DNA of 64,000 nucleotides from Cyclina sinensis (GCA_012932295.1 JAAONU010000014.1:15937039-16001038); one strand, 5' to 3'. Positions 37,180-50,540 are shown, counted from the stretch's first letter. The notes: generated by a model not told the origin, from the sequence alone. A program made the numbers and translations.

Positions 37180-40143
37180 TGATATTGTTTTGTTTTGCTG
37201 TAATCAAAGTGAAGGTCATATCTGTACGTCAAGTAAATCTTAAGGAATATTCCTATATTCTTCAAGCATAACACGGTTTTTGTGATTTTATATATATTTG
37301 TCTCTTGTTTTTTCCTCTATCATCAGAAAAAATAATTTTATTAAAAATCTCCTTTTGATTGTTTAAATGTCAACTATTAGATGTTTAGGAAATCAGTATT
37401 CGATCATATCTCCATTGTCCTGTTGCCATAATTTTTGCCACAGTCTGTTCCCATATTTAGTTTGGTTGTGTTCTCTTTAAAATATCAAAGGTTGTATTTT
37501 GTAAAAAAAGTCAATCATCGCCAGCAAACGTTTTCCGTTTTCAAGTGATGTCAAACCGTATATTAGACGGACTAAACTTGTGAATAGTTTGACAGTGTTA
37601 ATTTTACTTCTGTTTATGTGTCTTATTTATATGCGCGAGACACTCATGACAGGCCACATTGTTTGAACAGTTTCTTTCATAGTCTGTTAGCAATTGTACG
37701 CCTCATGACAATTTTTGCATTGTTCTTCCAAGTCAGGTAAGAGCAACTTGTCGATATATGTTGACCAAATTATTGAATACGGGTCATGTGTAAACATAAA
37801 ACACTTTCCAGTAGACATAAGCTTTCGTGTTCTACGTTTGCCTGCATTTGATTAGACACTACTTGTCAAGCCTGTGTAATGTAAAAATGCTGTTAATATC
37901 AGACGGTCGTGGAATAGTTTTAATTGTAAAAGTCATTGCCTTAAAAGCACAATTATTGTTTCCAGAAAGAAGAGCAAGCCTTGTCAATAATGCAGTAGTG
38001 TATTTTGTTTGGTTTATTTATCTAAACTTTTCCTGTCATATGAAGATCCTGCCAATATGGATTCTGCATAAAGGTTCTGGATTTCTTATTTGTATATAAC
38101 AATCTCTCTGTCATACTTCTTGAACTAGAAAGCTTTCGCTTTTGTGCAATTGAGAGCTGCCATTTCGTTATTATGTCATTGATTATTTAATTTTTGAAGT
38201 GTTTGGTAGAGTGAAATGTGCCAGCCCTTCCAAAGATTTTTCTTCATTAGGTTTGTTATCCCTCGTTTTATCGTCTAACAGCCTGCATTTCGCCTGAGCT
38301 TGTTTATTGACTGTTGTTGTTATAACAAAAACATGGGTATTTCTTTTATAAATTATTTTCTTCCGCTCCGTGATCACGTGTTATTTGTTGATATTTACAC
38401 TATTAAAACTGACAATATCACCGATACACTCTAAGTTGGTATTAAGTATTTACTGAGACTTAAGTCGTAAAATAGTCAATTATCATTGACAATGATGGCA
38501 ACGTCGCACAAACAATCTTCTTTAGGGACTAATATCAAGTAATCCAGTTCATTCCAACTGCAAACATGTTTAGGTCTTTAGTTCTGGTGATTATTGTAGG
38601 CCAGCAAAATAGTTATAACAATAATTTGTGTAGTGTAAGACAGTTCAGAGACACACTCTTCTCATTATGTGTCCATTAGCCCTACAAGACAGCACGTTTT
38701 ACTGGGTTTTTTTTTCATTCTCAAGTTTACCTTGACGTAGATATCAAAATAAATAATATCAATATTGAAAGGTTTAGACAGTTCATTTTCATTGAACAAA
38801 AACTGACTGCCTTGGCTGATTTATCTTTTAGATGTCAGTTGTTTAAAACCAAATGATTATCCGATTATATAATCGGTATTGTCCTCCGAGTTCCCTTTTA
38901 TCTATTCGTTCCACTCTTAAGATTAATTGCAGCGTAAAACATGCACCTAAAATTAATTTCAGTTGTCTAAAAAATAAATCTTTTATCAGTGTCGATTTAA
39001 AGTAATTAGAAATCCATTACATTTAAGTGGCATTAACACAATCGACTTACCTGTAATGGATCATTTTCGACGTTTCCTTCGTGTGGTCTTGTTTCTGCAA
39101 ATGAATATAAAAATATTCATTTAATTTCGAAGGGAATGGAATGCTCTTAATAACAGTATATTTTGTAATGCTGACAAAATGCATCTTTCACGACGTTTCA
39201 TCAAAATTTGTGTAAAAAATGTGTAAAAACACTGAGGCCAAAAACATTTATCAATTTTGAAATTCATCGCATTTTTAAGGATTTTAGGAGAACATTACCG
39301 GTAAGTTAAGGGGAAAGACTACTAAAAAGGCTGATGACGACGATATTAATGCTGCTGGTGGCGATGGTGATGATGATGTTGATGATAATAAAATTCTACA
39401 AATTTTATTTTCAGTGTAGCAATTTCAACTGACTCATAGCATCGTTTATTATTACACTGGACATGTTTATGAGCATCATGAAGAAACATTTATCTATTGT
39501 CTTTACAGACCTCATTGATTCTATCAAAAATTTCCGAAACGTCTGAATAACAACAAAAACGAGTTTCGACCATGGTAATAACATTTTAATAAAGCTTAAT
39601 ATATTTCAAAACACTTTGTCGCCTATATATATATATGAAGGCAGTGATATCCTAAGATTGTCCTGTTATATCGGCACTCATTCAAAAGTTTTTACAAGGC
39701 CTTATCTAGTAGCAATAAAAAATAATATATTTGCATAATTATTTTTAGGGTCTCTTAAATGAGAAAACAATGTTTTAAACGACATTCTGAGACAAACATC
39801 ATAGGTATTTCACAGTTTTGTTTTGATCTTGACAGTGTAGTGTTTTAACTGGTTTAAATTTAAATAGAATATTTAAAAAAATAGACATATAAAAATAAAT
39901 AAAATTCAACTTAGTAGTTACAAAAGTGCTGCTAAACATGTAAAATATCATTGTATTGAATCAAGTCCTGTTCTTAATTTTGTTTGTACAACATGACTTA
40001 AAACTACAATCATGTTTTTAGAAGAAGAGAAAAAAACGAAACAAGTTGTACCTACTTATACGCTCTTGCGATATCAATAAACCGGCAATTACTAGTATCG
40101 TTCCACCAATGAGTACATTTGTCCCATTCTTCAGATATTTCAT
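37180..40143 (-). pseudogene. Carbohydrate sulfotransferase copy C, decayed
   Basis: Exon 1 (40143-40056) is open and encodes MKYLKNGTNVLIGGTILVIA plus GLLISQERI, ending in phase 1. Exon 2 (39094-39051) is open (TRPHEGNVENDPLQ). Exon 3 starts at 38293 and reads LLDDKTRDNKPNEEKSLEGL before a stop; the rest, to about 37180, is recognisable only as DNA similar to copy A, with many stops and indels. Both exon-1 and exon-2 splice sites are kept, so the catalytic exon decayed while the two small exons stayed clean. It is the duplicate partner of copy A, with similarity continuing through both introns and the 5' flank. Confidence 0.8.
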
Positions 40144-40544
40144 GTCGAAATTGTTTCTGTTCCTACTGTTAGTTTCGAACGCACTTTAATACTTAGACTT
40201 CAAGATGTTACATCAAATCACATGATCATACCTCTATTTATATATTGAAAAGCGTATAAGATTTTCAAAGTAACAATACGAATCAATGTCCAGGTGCCGG
40301 AAAACGATGGTTAAATAGCTCTGTAAAACATAAAAAATAGGTTTTTATACAAATACCATTACTTAAGACATTGGTCTATATTTTTTACATATAATACCAA
40401 AGTTTTAGGAAAGTCCATAGATAACGAAATTGCCAGAAGTTAGCATTTACATTTTTGAACGTTGAAAGCTTGAAAGCTTAGTTTAAGTAAAAAGGAAATA
40501 GTAATGTCCGAATAATAAAATAAAACTTCAACACAAATGCACTC

Positions 40545-41100
40545 TTTTACTTTTCCTTTCTTCCTTTTTAATGCACCATTTTCTCATTCGACTTTCGCCC
40601 GTCTCGTTATCCGATATTTGACATTTTTTACCTCCCACTTTGGACAATCTGCTTATGCTATATTCAACTTTTGACTACTTTCTTTTTCGACAATCACCAA
40701 TCTTCTATGATATTCACCAGGTTTGTATTCGACAGTCACTCATCTTTTTAATCGATATTTGTCATTTCTTTATTCGACTTTTGAGTATGACCTTATTCGT
40801 TACTTCAAATCTAGTAATTCGATAATTGCCATTTTCTACTTTTGACATTCAACAATCTTCTTAATTGATATTTGCCATTTCTTTTTTGCCTTTAGCCCAT
40901 CCGCTTATTCATTACTTTCAATTTCCTCACTTAGTGTTTGCATCTTTTTAATTTGACATTCACCTATCTCTTAAGTTGATATTCACCATATATTTATTTA
41001 ACTTTCGCCCATCTTCTTATTCTACTTCCGCTTACCCCTGTTTTTCGATATTCACAGTTTCTTAATTAGCCTTTCGATATTAGCATCTTTATTCGACTTC
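40545..41100 (+). repeat. Imperfect 25-30 bp minisatellite, copy-C side
   Basis: This is the paralogue of 24470-24990, with the same motifs in the same order and independent changes. It shows that the A/C duplication reaches well beyond exon 1. Confidence 0.75.
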
Positions 41101-43014
41101 ATGTCTCTCGATAATTGTTTTTATACATGTATTTCAGTTGTTAGGCACAGACCTGTCAGACCTGTCGGACACTAATCAGTTAGATAACAATGCTTATGCG
41201 ACATACTAAAGAATAGGAATTCTTCAGATGTTTGTTCCAAGCTTTGTCACTCTTTACATTTCGTCATAAAACTGATTCTTTTTATCGATGTCTTTATAAG
41301 CTCTTAAAAAGAATTGCTGCTTTGCTATTTTGAAATAAAATCAGGGTAAATGCTTTATGCACAAATCTGTATCTTTTCTTGTCACACGTTGTAAACGGTT
41401 TTGTCGTAGTGCCTATAACGTCAGGTTCAAATGGCCTCAAAAAAGATTTGTTCGACACTGACATAATGATGCTTGCAAAATTGGAAGCCAAATACTGTTC
41501 ATATTAAGTTTAATTAGTTACTTAATTTCGACATGACAGAGATCCATTAGCATTTTATGTCATCCTTGTCTTCAAATTTTCAAAACATATAAGAACAATT
41601 TGATTGGCCAATGAAGAAGGGACAACTGTACAGTATTGTCTATACAGTATAATGACTGATTCCAAATCTAAAAGACGATGTTTAACTTATTTTGCATTGT
41701 ATAATCAAACGCAAATGATTCAGAAATCGAGAATGCCTACATCATATTTAAAATGACATGGCCGACAGTGTGGCAGTTCAATGTAAATTATGAAAACATA
41801 TTGCAAGCTGTTGCCATGTGACATCTAAACAATGCAATCGGAAGAAACAAGTCTATTTTACAAATAACTCATAGAAAATGCTTATTTCAAATGAAATACT
41901 GACTATATTACAATATACTTAATTTATTTCATTCTTTATACTGTACGGACCTATCCGTGGTCAATTTAGAGCTAACGGGTTTTATTTTCCCTTATAAAAC
42001 ATGTTTAGCAAGCAGGTTTTATTTCAAATCAACTGTCACTTCTCATTTACATGCTGCAACTTACAAAAACGATACTGACCACTTAATTTTTCTAAATAGC
42101 TTCAATTCATCACAAACAATATCTTTACTGTACTTGAGATATTTTAGAACTGTGTCTAAAAGTCGTGATAGTATATTCAAAAGCAAAATGTAGGAAGTGC
42201 TTTTCGCTGTTGTAAATTATAAATAAATTAAATCTCTACAAGGCACGTGGTAACGACTGACCAAGCTATTCTTACATCTTTTCTTTTAGACATTTTTTTT
42301 AAAGTTTAACCAAACTTTGTTTTTCAGGCTTTACACATAAAAGACTTAAGACTTTTTCTTAAACTGGGGCGACGTCATAATACGAAAATTTGCTAGAACC
42401 TCGATTAGCTAATGTATTCTTTACTTTTCAGCTCTTGAAGAATGTACAAACAAATGCAAAACCAAATTATAAATCCAAAACTGCAACAGCTGAAATCCTA
42501 AGTCTGCTTAATTTTAACCCTGTTATATTTCTCCATTCTTTATACATGATTCTTTTTTTTTACTAATAACTAATGATAACTAACCTGTCACCCATGACTA
42601 CTTCAATGCTTGGATACCGGGGTGCAATGCTTCATTTCACCTGTCACCTGGTTATCGTAGCTAAATATACATGTAGTCATGCTATGATTTTATTTTAATA
42701 AATATCTAGGATATTTACATTTTTCAGGTTAGTATTGTTTTAGTACATTACTTATGAAGAGAACGTCATTTTCATACTAATAACACACAATCTCAATTTA
42801 TAAATGAATTATTAACTAAAAGAAATTGATTACTGTTTATTAACTTTTCGGCGGGGAATATGGTATCATATAGTATGGTATTATAATATGGTATCAGTCT
42901 CCGTCGATACTTCCGTACCACATTTTGTCCGGAGGATAACTCGAAATGTATTTGAGATATATACTTGAAACTTCATCCCAATTTTGAAGTCATTTCTCTA
43001 TCCGTTCTCTCATA

Positions 43015-43829
43015 TTGAATAAGTTTTTATTATGGAGTGTTTCAGCGGTGAAAAAAAATACGACGCACAAGGGATACGTTGTACAACGCTCAGTTATTAA
43101 TTTTGTGCAAAAAGGGTATGACATCCACAGAAACGTGGAAATTTCGAATAAAGCGGACAGTGCAATCATGTGTTCACGGAAGATTAGTTTTGAATTGCAT
43201 AAGAGGTTCCGCGAGGGTAAAGAAATGATTGTGCACGATTCTGGAACAGGTAAACCTAAGAAGTCGAATAACATTTCGCGGGTAAACGACGTTATCTCAG
43301 AAGAGCGACGATGTTTCCGTCGATGATATTGCTGACACTCTTGGACTAAGTCATGGAGCCGTACATAATATTTCAACAAATGAACTTGATATGAATAAAG
43401 TGCATGCCCGATGGAACAAACTGCCTACAGTCCAAACCTAGCTCCTATGGACATTGCCATTTTTCCGCAATTGAAATCTCAACTTCGTGGTCGTCGTTTC
43501 CAGTCAAATGATGAATTGAAATATGCAGTTCGTACAGCAATTGCTAGTTTTTGTGCAGACTATTACAGGAACGCGTATACAGAGTGGGTTGAACGGCATA
43601 ACAAGTATATTGCATACAAGGGAGAATACTATGAAAAACAGTGACACAGACTTGAGGTAAGCGTAACGTCATTCTTATCGACGACGTCAAATGACGTGCC
43701 AAAGTGCCCCGTGCACTCTTCAATGTGTATATGATAATAATCCTCGTGATTCCTATTTGTTTCAATATTGTAGATGTTTACATCATTTTAAAGAGCGTCT
43801 GTCCGGGAACTTTTTCACTATACCTCGTA
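43015..43829 (+). mobile_element. Internally deleted mariner-like element
   Basis: Three frames give the N-terminal DNA-binding part of a mariner-family transposase (RSVINFVQKGYDIHRNVEIS, ISFELHKRFREGKEMIVHDS, then DIADTLGLSHGAVHNIS). After MNKVHARW the sequence jumps directly to AYSPNLAPMDIAIFPQLKSQ and WVERHNKYIAYKGEYYEK, the C-terminal end. The central catalytic region with the first two acidic residues is missing; the D of LAPMD is the third. The 3' end 43793-43829 (GTCTGTCCGGGAACTTTTT and TATACCTCGTA) looks like a mariner terminal repeat. No matching 5' terminal repeat was found near 42841-43000. Confidence 0.8.
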
Positions 43830-43919
43830 CATACAATCTAGAGCATCTCTATTAATCGCAATCAGAGCCAACAGAAGTTATTGTACACACGTTATATAAT
43901 GACATAAAATTAACAGTGA

Positions 43920-44400
43920 GCCGACAACGCCGAAGTATACCGTACGTGACCGTGGTAGTACGAAATTAGACGTAACTATCCAACATTATCCGTACTTGAA
44001 CGTATAGGACCTTGGGAATCCGTTGAGCCGAATTAGTTTTTAAACGTTAAGTATATACTTAAGACTTACCTAATAACCCGTATATGAACCATTATTAGCC
44101 CTTGCAGGCTTAATAACCCGTACTTTTAAGTCCGTACAGGTATCTGCGTACTAGTGCGGTTTAGGACGGTTTAGGCACGTTCCAACACGGATTACTACGG
44201 GTTCAGAACGGAGTAGTAAGGACCAGAACAGAACTTTTTCCGTGCTGGATTTTTGGACATGCTCAGGACACCAGTACGGTGAGGCACAACAACTACCTAT
44301 AATAACCGTTCAAGCAGGGATGAATACGGTTAACTACGAAGCATGCCGGACTGAATCCGTAGTCGACCGAGATGCTCATCAGTGAATGTGTGACCGTGGC
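43920..44400. other. CCGTA/TACGG-rich segment
   Basis: CCGTA or its complement TACGG occurs about ten times in 450 bp, in both orientations, against a background poor in CpG-containing pentamers. No open frame or terminal repeats were found. Confidence 0.5.
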
Positions 44401-46970
44401 ATAATACATTCATAACAACAGGTTTTTTGTGCATTATATAAATTGTAAGGTTTTTTGTTTATTTTTAAATGAAATAGATAACATTCGTGCAAATAACTAT
44501 CGACACTTAAAACATTATTATACCACTATTAAAATAATATTAAATTGTCGTTATAACTATTTTGGCTGGTTCGTTTTATTCTTTTGTGGTTTAATAAGTT
44601 TTCTTTACTTTTTGATATTTGACTTAGAAATGACATTGTGAGGAAGTACGTTAAATTTCTAGTGCATGCATAACACATTTGACATCTTCTGATAGATGTC
44701 TGAAGTTTCTCATTCAAATATGTAAATAACTTTAAATGATGAAAGAACAATTATGTTTCGTGTAATGTTATGTTACGTGTGATGAAATTCTGTTTCGTGT
44801 TATGTTATATGTTATGTTACGTGTGCTGAAATGTTCAGTTGTATAATTGACAACCAGAACAGTCGACTGACATTGTGTATTGACAAAATGCTCCATATCA
44901 CTGCAAAATAAACAGCAAAAAGACATATTATTAATTCCGTTATGACTGTTAAATTAATAAGAACAGCTGTGTGTAACTAAAAATCAGACAGTTAATGTTT
45001 GAATGACGAAAGCGAATTGGTCTTGACAGTTAATGAATTAAAGTTAAGACAGTCCAAGAAACCACGACAAAATTATCAGTAAAGTTCTTGTTGTTCAAAA
45101 ATCACATAATAAATCTCCGCATGTCTTTTTTCTAAAGAGTATTGTTAGAATTTTTATTTCACTTTAGCGCATTATATAAAATAGCTTGACCAGAGTTCCG
45201 ATCAAACAGAAAATGAAAATAACCTAAATAATATTAATGCAATGTAACAGTCCAATAAATTCTAGATTCTTTTTGCTGATGACTTCCTGTTTTTAAAAAG
45301 TAGCTCATTCATACTTTTGGTGAAAAAATGATTTACTTCTAAAAGACAATTTTTAATCCGTTATGTATAGTCAAAAATATAATCAACAAAACTAATAATT
45401 TTGAGAAAATCTGACCAAAATATATTTGAACTTTGGTTGAACGGTGCCCAGCGCTCTAAGCCTATACTGATTACGTCCATACTGTTTGTCACGTTAAGTC
45501 TAGGCAGAGTACAGCGACACTACCGGAAACACATTTTATTGATCATTCATTCCTAATTACAAGTAAATTAGTTGTTTTGAAGGTATTCAGTTTTCTGTGA
45601 ATGCAAAATACATATCATCAGTAAGAGAAAAAAACTTTTGTAGATAAACAACAGTTTATATTTAAAACTCGCCGATAATGCTTTGAATTTGCATGAATAT
45701 GATTTGGAAATTGTGGCTAACAGTTTACTCGCTAGAATGGACTCTATTGTTAACTAAACTGGCCAGTGGATACTCTTATACATTGGCTTTTAACCATTAT
45801 ATAAAATGAATTCTGAGGCTTGTTCTATGCCGAACTCTATGAGTTATTTATTTATACATGGACAAGAAAAACTGAAAATGTAACCATAACCTCAAAAGAG
45901 AATCCACTTCCTATATCGTGTGAACCAATATGCGATCTGGCGTTTGTAGTTCTTGCAGTGGTGTTCTCAAGTAAGTACACATTTGGACTCGCTTTGAATC
46001 TATTAAAAGCGACCAGAGAGAAAACAGAAACTTGACTTTACCTGATATGAGAAGTGAAATGTTTTTTGGTAAAAGTTTCTTGCACGTGGAGAATTGTATT
46101 ATTTACTTATTCAAACGACATTGTACGCATTGTATCAGAAATATAAATTGTATGATTGTGTAAAAATATGTGTTAATCCAGTTTTCAAGATCATATAAAA
46201 AAGACAATTGTTTTTTTTATATACATTTTGCAAATTTTTCGATTGTGGGTATTGTCAAAATATGAAAACTGAATAAAGACGCTTTTTGGGGTGAGTGAGG
46301 GGGGAAGGTGGTTGGTTTGTTTTGTGTTTATTTTCATTTTGTAGCCAGCAATTTTCCACTGCTCTATTTAGTACATTATTTGCAAAAGCATGGTAGCAGG
46401 CTTCATTATTCCAAAGAAAGTGAAAGTACAGGATTTACTGTGCTTATGTAGACCTTTAAAGTACATTCAAAAACAAACTAACCTCTGACCTTTGAATACA
46501 ATTCGCTTGCAGAAGATATCTGCAAATTAAACTGTAAGAAGAAGCAGACTTCACAAACAATAATTTTCATTTAATGAATACTAGCTTAGTCATCCTGGGT
46601 AGGTCTGTTTGTATTTCAATGGCTCAGTGCAATGCTTTCTTAAGCCAATACAGATAACGAAGGTTTTACCATATTGTTGCACTTAGTCATCTATACTTTT
46701 AATAACAGTTGCCATTTAAAGTTAAACATATCAAATAAATATTAGGCAATGAATTGTCAGTAGATTCGTAATTGATTATCTTTGTTTGAGGTACAATTTC
46801 ACAATAAATGTTTAGTATTTAAAACTTCAATTCCTTAAATCGTGTAATTCCATGTGAACTGTATAAATATGTATGTTAATCCTAAGTACGGCATGCAAAC
46901 ATTTACCGTTTGCTTTCATTTGAAATGAATCTTAAAGTAAAGACCATTTAATATTCAAATGATCAACTCA
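44400..46970. other. Noncoding
   Basis: A short local repeat (TTATGTTACGTGTGATGAAA-like units) lies at 44755-44835. The open frame at 45820-46035 has no splice support or recognisable motif. Confidence 0.45.
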
Positions 46971-46971
46971 C

Positions 46972-47020
46972 CTCTTCTGACAACGGCTATAAGCATCCAC
47001 TTCAAGTTCCTCACGAGCAT
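46972..47020 (-). other. Candidate orphan first exon
   Basis: ATG at 47020 opens MLVRNLKWMLIAVVRR and ends in phase 1 at a strong donor (AGAG/GTGAGT). Position, strand and phase fit a sulfotransferase exon 1, but the hydrophobic part is short and no linker or catalytic exon is found downstream before copy C. Confidence 0.3.
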
Positions 47021-47839
47021 TTCCGTCTAGTTTGATATAATGTGTTGGGTCAATACTTTTACGCTTAATATAAGAAGTGTATGAGTGTTGCCCATTGAGA
47101 TTTTACGTCTGAACGTAACATCCACTAACAGAAGGTTGACCTTTCTTTTTCCTTCTTAAAGAAATTCAGAAATTTAAATAACTTGCACAAAAATAATCTG
47201 ATCTCGAAACTTCGAGTAGTAACAAGAGTAATTTCACCGGTCGCCAAATTTGTGACATCATTGTTATTATTTCTTGTACGTGTGTCAGACTTCAATAGAG
47301 TTGTTGCCATTGAAACCGGTAGTCATGGCTGCAGTCTCGCTGTCGTAAAGTTAATTTTTTACATTTAAGGTTTTTTTTTGTATTTTTTTATAAAACAAAC
47401 ATTCAGTTTGATCAGTCACCTTATATATGAATTGTTCCTGACATAAAACTTTGCAAACTACAAACATATTTGTTTTTCTTTTTTATAAATGAGAAATGTA
47501 ACACAGGTTCTTTAGCTTTAATTTTAAGAAGCAATTTTCAATGCATTTCTTATCTCCAAAACATTAAGAGTAAACAGTCCAACATGTTGTATTAATATTA
47601 TATATTTCACGTTTTTATTTATGACTTTTGAAAACCAGTCTTGCCCTCACATAAGGCGTTGATATGATGAAGCCTCCTCTGCCCTTAGTTCGACCCGGAA
47701 GTTCAAGTTTTGGAGCCTCTACTCCAGTAAGAGTAACAAGAGTTGTGACTGGAAATTGACATATTCCCCCTACATATAGCTTTGAAATGAAACTGGTGTA
47801 AATATATAATTGAATATGCCTGTGGAAAAGAGATCAGAC

Positions 47840-48790
47840 ACAAAATAGGGCATGAACTGAAGGTAAATGGTAAAGTAATGTTTTTCTGCTTCAGATTCTC
47901 ATGTGAAGATTGAAGACATAATTATTCAATGAAATAGAAAGCTGTGAGTTTGGCCTTGAATACGAACAGTATTGTTTTATTCCCAACCCGTACTGATGTT
48001 TTATAACAAGGCTTGGTGACAAACATTCTGTTTTCAATAAAATGCCCCAAGCAGTTTTGGAGATGTAGCTTGGACAAGATTTCAATATAGAAGTTATAGT
48101 AAAAATGACTAAGGGCCAATAACACTGCCAAAAATAATCCGACCAAAACTCCTGACGATATGCACGGCTAGGTTTGGTGACAAATATTCCTGTGTAATTT
48201 CAATGAAATCCTCCAGTGGTTTTGGAGATGAAGCGTGGACAAGATTTTGATATAGAAGTTATAGTAAAAAATGACTAAGAGCCCACAACTCTTTCAAAAA
48301 TAATCTGAGCAGAAACTACTGATGACATGCATCACAAGGCTTAGTGACAAACATTCCTGTGAAGTTTCAATAAAATCCTTTAAGCGGTTTTAGAGACGAG
48401 GTGTGGAGAAGATTTTAATATAGAAGTTACAGTAAAAAATGACAAATTGCACATAACTCTGCCAAAAATAATCCGAGCGGAATCTCCTGACTATATGCAC
48501 AATAAGGCTTTGTGACAAACATTCCTCTTAAGTTTCAATGAAATTCTCCAAGCGGTTTTGGAGACGAAGTATGGACAAGACTTTGAATTAGAGTAAAAAA
48601 ATGACTAAGTGCCAAAAACTCTGCCAAAAGTGAATCGAGCGGAATCCCCTGATGATATGCACAACTACGCTTGGTGACAAAAACTCCTGTTAAGTTTCTA
48701 TGAAATCCCTCAAGCGGTTTTGGGGGGAAGCAAGGACAAGGTTGTTTACAGGACAGACGGACTGATGGACCGACGGACAGACAGTGCGAT
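47840..48790 (+). repeat. ~167 bp tandem array
   Basis: GACAAGATTTTGATATAGAAG-like landmarks (last base dropped) fall at 48071, 48238, 48406, 48573 and 48735, a 162-168 bp period. The array ends in GGACAGACGGACTGATGG and CTCCCTTCGGGTGCATAAAA, a boundary I recognise from bivalve repeats. It lies 0.5 kb beyond the 3' end of sulfotransferase D. Confidence 0.85.
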
Positions 48791-49230
48791 TACTATATGC
48801 CTCCCTTCGGGTGCATAAAAATGCCCAGGAACATGAAATTCAAAGAGGAAACAAAAAAATAACACGTTATTTTATAATTTCGTTACGCTAGTGAATAGAT
48901 ATGATATATATATAATATTTCAGTGAAACAAAACACGGAAAAAAGAAATAAACAGTCTTTTTAAACTATTAGAAACAAATAAGGAAATATTCATAGATTC
49001 CTGCCGTGTTTTATGTTGAATCTGTGCACATCAGTGTCTGGTAATCTGGCACATTTGTGCTACAGATAGGTAAGGTATGAGATTGCAAAATTAGTGATTG
49101 GATAGTCAATGATAAAAAATAGACATGGACTTTTATAATAATCCTTACGATGTTTTACAGCATTTTAGGACAAAACTTTAACTCTTCTGGTATCTCAATA
49201 TTGTTGTTCAATCTTAGTTATGACGTAAAG

Positions 49231-49236
49231 TTTATT
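49231..49236 (-). promoter_or_regulatory. Candidate poly(A) signal of sulfotransferase D
   Basis: An AATAAA hexamer on the minus strand lies about 70 nt past the stop codon of copy D. It is the first canonical hexamer after the stop. Such hexamers are common in AT-rich DNA, so this is only a candidate. Confidence 0.4.
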
Positions 49237-49307
49237 ACAAAAAAAGTGTATTAGGGTATAGATAGCTCAACTATGTCAAGGGAGAAACATGGTTTTAACG
49301 ACACAAT

Positions 49308-50540
49308 TTACGAAAACAAATTCGGATTGTATCCAAATATTCTGAAGTCGAATTCATATAGTTTTGCTATTGCTCTGAGTAAATTCTGAGGGATTTTTCT
49401 GTACTCTTCCAGCATCAGGGTACGTTTCTGTGATTTTGCATCAATCCCTCTCCTATTTTGATCATCCATCGTTTGTAAAACGTATTCCAAAAGAGTTTCA
49501 TTTTTCAAGATGTTAGGTTTCATTAGGGTTGCCTCTGGAAAGTCTCTATCACGTTCAATATAGCCGTTGTACTGAAATGCTTGCCACAATCTTTTCGCAA
49601 CAAGAAGCTTGTCAAAACAGTCTTTTTCAAATTGAGATTCCAAATTAAAGTTAAAAGCTACAACTGATTTAACTTCGTCTAGTATTCTATCTTGTTTTGT
49701 TGTGTTCTCGATTAGATAGTCTAAGTTGAATTTGGTTAAAGTATAGTCTGCGTCATCAGAAAACGATTCCTGTTTACCAATGATGTCATACTGCACATGA
49801 CACGGACTACACAATTTGTGCATTTTGTCCCAATGTTCATTTAACCCTATATTATGCGTTAAATTTATAAATGCAAGAAATTCATAGAAGGTTATGTTAT
49901 TTGCACACATTTTTTCATGTTTTGTCGCGTTTGGTCTCATCTTATCCATGACTTTTTTTGCATCCCTTTGCCACAGGGTTGGAAGAAAAAATTTGTCAAT
50001 GTATGCTGACCATAATCTTGAATACGGGTTACGTACAAACATAAACGATTTCTCCTTGGACATGCTAATCCGTGTTTTGATGTTGTTTATACGTGCCATT
50101 TTAATGTGTTTTAAATTACTTGTATGAACAAACTGTTTGTCAAGATCATATGGTCTTTGAACTTTCTTGTTACTTGGGTAGTCTTTGCTGATGAAACGCA
50201 TAATTTGTCTCCAGAACGTAGATCCGACTTTAGGAATTGCACAGTAATGTAACTTTGCAGGCTCATAAGACCAGACACGCCCACTTAACCGTAGTGTTTG
50301 CCAATATGGACTTTCCATGTAAACTTTACATTTCTCACTGATATTTGACAGCATTCTCATCATGTTTTCTCCCTGTATTTGAAACTTCCTCACTTTTGGG
50401 AATTCGGAAGAACTTTGATTGAATACATGCTTCATGTGACGTCTTAAATTTGATGAATTATGTTGTTTTGGAATTGTCGAAATGTTTGTGAAATATCCAT
50501 GTTCAACATCTCTCACATTAATCGTTAACATGTTTTTAGC
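49308..50540 (-). CDS. Sulfotransferase D, exon 3 (catalytic)
   Basis: This single 1233 nt exon carries the whole lumenal sulfotransferase domain. The acceptor TTTCAG ends at 50541 and translation enters in phase 0 (A-K-N-M-L-T). The stop TAA is at 49308-49310. Keeping the catalytic domain in one large exon is shared with copies A, B and C. Confidence 0.9.
   Translation of the reverse strand, partial: AKNMLTINVRDVEHGYFTNISTIPKQHNSSNLRRHMKHVFNQSSSEFPKVRKFQIQGENMMRMLSNISEKCKVYMESPYWQTLRLSGRVWSYEPAKLHYCAIPKVGSTFWRQIMRFISKDYPSNKKVQRPYDLDKQFVHTSNLKHIKMARINNIKTRISMSKEKSFMFVRNPYSRLWSAYIDKFFLPTLWQRDAKKVMDKMRPNATKHEKMCANNITFYEFLAFINLTHNIGLNEHWDKMHKLCSPCHVQYDIIGKQESFSDDADYTLTKFNLDYLIENTTKQDRILDEVKSVVAFNFNLESQFEKDCFDKLLVAKRLWQAFQYNGYIERDRDFPEATLMKPNILKNETLLEYVLQTMDDQNRRGIDAKSQKRTLMLEEYRKIPQNLLRAIAKLYEFDFRIFGYNPNLFS

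Larger units (their letters stand above)
37180..42840. repeat. Segmental duplication, block C
   Basis: This is the partner of block A. It ends where the mariner-like region begins near 42841. It lacks both the SINE and the 4.2 kb insertion found in A, which makes it a natural empty-site reference. Confidence 0.75.

Noticed and set aside
45820..46035. Possible plus-strand exon (CEPICDLAFVVLAVVFSSKY)
   Set aside because: It is moderately protein-like, but there is no convincing acceptor or donor and no recognised family.
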